From an uncultured Bacillota bacterium (GTDB lineage: Bacteria > Bacillota > Clostridia > Peptostreptococcales > Anaerovoracaceae): a stretch of 64,000 nt of DNA. Below the pieces are notes generated by a model. It was not told the DNA's origin, ran no database searches, and was given only the letters and a program-made list of their open reading frames with translations. Below are positions 61,527 to 64,000 of this stretch, in pieces. How positions within the stretch are numbered: the first letter of the stretch is position 1; the number at the start of each line of letters is the position of its first letter. The stretch lies in assembly GCA_949292945.1 (NCBI GenBank), contig CASFAX010000004.1:1-64000 (forward strand), in the 5' to 3' direction. The position numbers were made by a program, and so were the translations under genes.

Positions 61527-63068
61527 ATGAGTAATTACGCAGTATTAAAGGGTGCGAGCTATATTCTGGTTCACACTCCTGATATGGTTTTACATAACGG
61601 AACCACTCAGACTACCGAGATGGTGGTAAACCCTGATTCCGAGTACCTGAAAGAGCTTCCGAACCACATCAGAAGCTTCGAGGACGTTGTAAACTACGCT
61701 CCTAACCAGGTATACATCGGAAACATGACCAGCGACGAGCTGGGCGCTATGGAGTTCCCTTGGTACGATAAGAAGGTAGAGGGAAAGAAGGAAGGAAAGT
61801 ACGGCGAGATCATGGCTCAGGACGAGTTCCTGGGACTGATGCAGATCTGCGACGTATTCGACCTGGTAAAGCTGGAAAAGGGCTTTGCTGCTGACGTTAA
61901 GGCAAAGCTCGCTGCTCATCACCTTCTCAAGGACGAGCAGGTTGCAATCCTCGACAAGAACGAGGACGACGAGGCTGAAATAAAGAGACTGGTAGAGGAG
62001 GAGCACTCCGAAGGTCTTTACAACAACGGAAAGCTGGTGGGCGCAGTTAAGAGAGCTCACGACGTTGACGTTAACCTTTCCGCTCACGTAATGCTTGAAA
62101 ACATCGTTTCTAAGGCTTCCAGCGTACTTGCCCTTCTGAACCTCATCAAGGTTACGGGAATCGATCCTGCTGAGGTAGAGTACATGGTTGACTGCTGCGA
62201 AGAGGCATGCGGAGACATGAACCAGAGAGGCGGCGGAAACTTTGCAAAGGCTGCTGCAGAAGTTGCAGGCTTTGTTAACGCTTCAGGTTCCGACGTGAGA
62301 GGCTTCTGCGCAGGACCTTCCCACGCACTTCTCGATGCAGCATCCCTGGTTAAGGCAGGAACGTTTAAGAACGTAGTCGTAACTGCCGGCGGATGCACCG
62401 CAAAGCTTGGAATGAACGGAAAAGACCACGTTAAGAAGGGTATGCCTATCCTTGAGGACTGCCTTGGCGGATTTGCAGTTTTAATCAGCGCCAACGACGG
62501 TGTAAGCCCTGTTATCAGAAACGACATCGTGGGAAGACACACCGTAGGAACAGGCTCCGCACCGCAGAACGTAATCGGATCTCTGGTTACGGATCCGCTG
62601 GACAAGGCCGGCCTTAAGATAACCGACGTGGACAAGTATTCCCCTGAGCTTCAGAACCCTGACATCACAAAGCCAGCAGGCGCAGGAGATGTTCCTGAGG
62701 CAAACTATAAGATGATCGCAGCCCTCGGCGTTAAGAGAGGCGACATCGAGAGAAAGGATCTTGCAAACTTCGTAAAGGATCACGGAATGACAGGCTGGGC
62801 TCCAACTCAGGGACACATTCCTTCCGGAGTTCCTTACCTGGCATTTGCTAGAGATCAGATTCTGGCAGGCGACATTAAGAGAGCCATGATCATCGGTAAG
62901 GGAAGCCTCTTCCTCGGAAGAATGACAAACCTCTTTGACGGAGTTTCCTTCGTAGTAGAGGCTAACGACGGTAAGACAGGCGAGACTGCAGGCGTTTCCG
63001 AAGAGCAGGTTAAGTCCCTCATCGGAGAGGCTATGAGAAATTTTGCTGAGTCCCTTTTGTCGGAATAG
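61527..63068 (+). CDS. grdC: Glycine reductase component C subunit beta
   Basis: The 513-residue subunit of component C, with GrdD, converts the Se-carboxymethyl group to acetyl phosphate and yields ATP via acetate kinase. The protein resembles beta-ketoacyl synthase III/thiolase-like enzymes (VDCCEEACGDMNQRGGGNFAKAAAE; GFCAGPSHALLDAASLVKAG). The length is normal for GrdC. AAGGAGAC precedes the ATG, and the stop is 16 bp before grdD. Confidence 0.94.
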   Translation: MSNYAVLKGASYILVHTPDMVLHNGTTQTTEMVVNPDSEYLKELPNHIRSFEDVVNYAPNQVYIGNMTSDELGAMEFPWYDKKVEGKKEGKYGEIMAQDEFLGLMQICDVFDLVKLEKGFAADVKAKLAAHHLLKDEQVAILDKNEDDEAEIKRLVEEEHSEGLYNNGKLVGAVKRAHDVDVNLSAHVMLENIVSKASSVLALLNLIKVTGIDPAEVEYMVDCCEEACGDMNQRGGGNFAKAAAEVAGFVNASGSDVRGFCAGPSHALLDAASLVKAGTFKNVVVTAGGCTAKLGMNGKDHVKKGMPILEDCLGGFAVLISANDGVSPVIRNDIVGRHTVGTGSAPQNVIGSLVTDPLDKAGLKITDVDKYSPELQNPDITKPAGAGDVPEANYKMIAALGVKRGDIERKDLANFVKDHGMTGWAPTQGHIPSGVPYLAFARDQILAGDIKRAMIIGKGSLFLGRMTNLFDGVSFVVEANDGKTGETAGVSEEQVKSLIGEAMRNFAESLLSE

Positions 63069-63084
63069 GACGGGAGGACGCAAC

Positions 63085-64000
63085 ATGGCAGAAAAGCAGA
63101 TAAAAGAAATGATAGCGAAGACCTTCGTGGAAATTGCCGACGCTATCGAGACGGGCTCATTCGGGAAGCAGCCTGTTATAGGCGTTGCCGTTTCCGGCAC
63201 TGAGCACGGAATGGACAACATCTACGCCGGCGTCAGACTTGCAGAGAAAAAAGGCTGCAAGGCTGTTGTAATCGAAGGTGAAGACGCTCATAAGAAGATG
63301 GAGGCAATGCTCGACGCGGGAGAAATAGACGGTGCCGTTACCATGCACTATCCGTTCCCTATCGGCGTATCCACCATCGGAAGAGTAATCACGCCGGGAA
63401 TGGGCAAGGAAATGTACATTGCCGCAACTACCGGCACTTCTTCCACAGACAGAGTGGAAGGAATGGTTAAAAACGCCATTTACGGCATCATAGCCGCAAA
63501 GGCCTCCGGAGTGGAGAACCCTACCGTAGGTATCGCCAACGTTGACGGCGCACGTCAGACTGAAAAGGCTCTCCTGAAGCTTCAGGAAGGCGGATACGAC
63601 ATTAAGTTCGCAACCTCTTCCAGAGCAGACGGCGGAATCGTAATGAGAGGCAACGACCTTCTCGAAGGAACGGCTGACGTAATGGTTATGGATTCCCTCA
63701 CCGGAAATCTCATGATGAAGATATTCTCCGCCTACACCACCGGCGGAAGCTACGAGTCACTAGGCTACGGCTACGGCCCTGGAATCGGCAAGGACTACGA
63801 CAAGGTAATCATGATCGTATCCCGCGCTTCCGGCGCTCCTGTAATAGCAGGCGCCATCGAATACGCTTCCCAGCTTCTGGCAGGAAAGATATATGAGGTA
63901 TCAAAGGCTGAGTTTGCTGCCGCCGAAGCTGCAGGCCTTAACGCCATCTTAGAAGGAGTTAAGGAAAAGAAGGGCGGCGAAGCGGAGACCGCTGAGGTTA
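63085..64000 (+). CDS. grdD: Glycine reductase component C subunit alpha, 3' end outside window
   Basis: The frame opens with MAEKQIKEMIAK behind GGGAGGAC and stays open to the window edge (about 305 codons so far; GrdD is usually close to 380-390). Segments AVSGTEHGMDNIYAGVRLA and AATTGTSSTDRVEGMVKNAIYG are family-like, related to phosphate acetyl/butyryltransferases and PlsX. GrdD carries the acetyl thioester from which acetyl phosphate is released; the C-terminal part is not visible. Confidence 0.9.
   Translation, partial: MAEKQIKEMIAKTFVEIADAIETGSFGKQPVIGVAVSGTEHGMDNIYAGVRLAEKKGCKAVVIEGEDAHKKMEAMLDAGEIDGAVTMHYPFPIGVSTIGRVITPGMGKEMYIAATTGTSSTDRVEGMVKNAIYGIIAAKASGVENPTVGIANVDGARQTEKALLKLQEGGYDIKFATSSRADGGIVMRGNDLLEGTADVMVMDSLTGNLMMKIFSAYTTGGSYESLGYGYGPGIGKDYDKVIMIVSRASGAPVIAGAIEYASQLLAGKIYEVSKAEFAAAEAAGLNAILEGVKEKKGGEAETAEV

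Overview
The window looks like the chromosome of a Gram-positive, strictly anaerobic, amino-acid-fermenting member of the Clostridia. The evidence is a selenoprotein glycine/sarcosine/betaine reductase (Grd) system, a complete Sec-decoding set apart from selD, a glycine and a cobalamin riboswitch, a Gram-positive-type LexA box, sigma-54 amino-acid regulators and strong AGGAGG ribosome binding sites. Species or genus cannot be named from sequence alone.

Layout. 0-5 kb: a Dph6-like ATPase, then a cobalamin-riboswitch-controlled corrinoid importer (binding lipoprotein, permease, ATPase with an unusual C-terminal domain). 4.9-6.2 kb: an AlbA/Schlafen-type regulator, followed by a repeat-rich non-coding stretch. 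6.7-17.6 kb: housekeeping genes, namely LexA-controlled uvrB-uvrA, a Nudix hydrolase, class II aldolase, an RluA-type pseudouridine synthase, signal peptidase I, smpB and the tmRNA gene. 17.9-28.3 kb: an ECF S component, a MATE exporter, a first oligopeptide ABC operon (opp1) with a homopolymer-rich promoter spacer, and an HxlR regulator divergent from two flavin reductases. 28.5-32.5 kb: an unusual single-chain homoserine acetyltransferase-aspartokinase fusion, a YejK-like protein and an Asp/Glu racemase-like protein.

32.9-64 kb is a large Stickland-fermentation island. It holds grdX plus a sigma-54 activator; a first component B pair (grdE/grdB-like); tRNA-Sec, selA, selB and a LysR regulator; a second sigma-54 activator divergent from a second peptide importer (opp2) with an M14 carboxypeptidase; a radical SAM protein followed by a small Cys-rich protein that repeats its C-terminal domain; an NhaC-type carrier; alanine dehydrogenase; a DMT exporter; and then a glycine-riboswitch-controlled grdX-grdE-grdB, grdA, thioredoxin reductase, thioredoxin, grdC and a grdD cut by the window edge.

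How it fits together. Peptides enter through opp1/opp2 and are trimmed by the M14 peptidase. Amino acids such as alanine are oxidised (alanine dehydrogenase), and glycine or related N-methylated substrates serve as electron acceptors through Grd, with electrons delivered by the thioredoxin pair and energy recovered as acetyl phosphate. I find four good -24/-12 (sigma-54) promoters. Three of them (first grdEB, nhaC, grdA) carry the same upstream palindrome, GACAA-N4-TTGKC with one mismatch at grdA, which suggests one regulon under the GrdX-linked activator. The fourth (opp2) lies beside its own activator and has a different palindrome. Three genes contain in-frame UGA read as selenocysteine, so naive gene calls split them.
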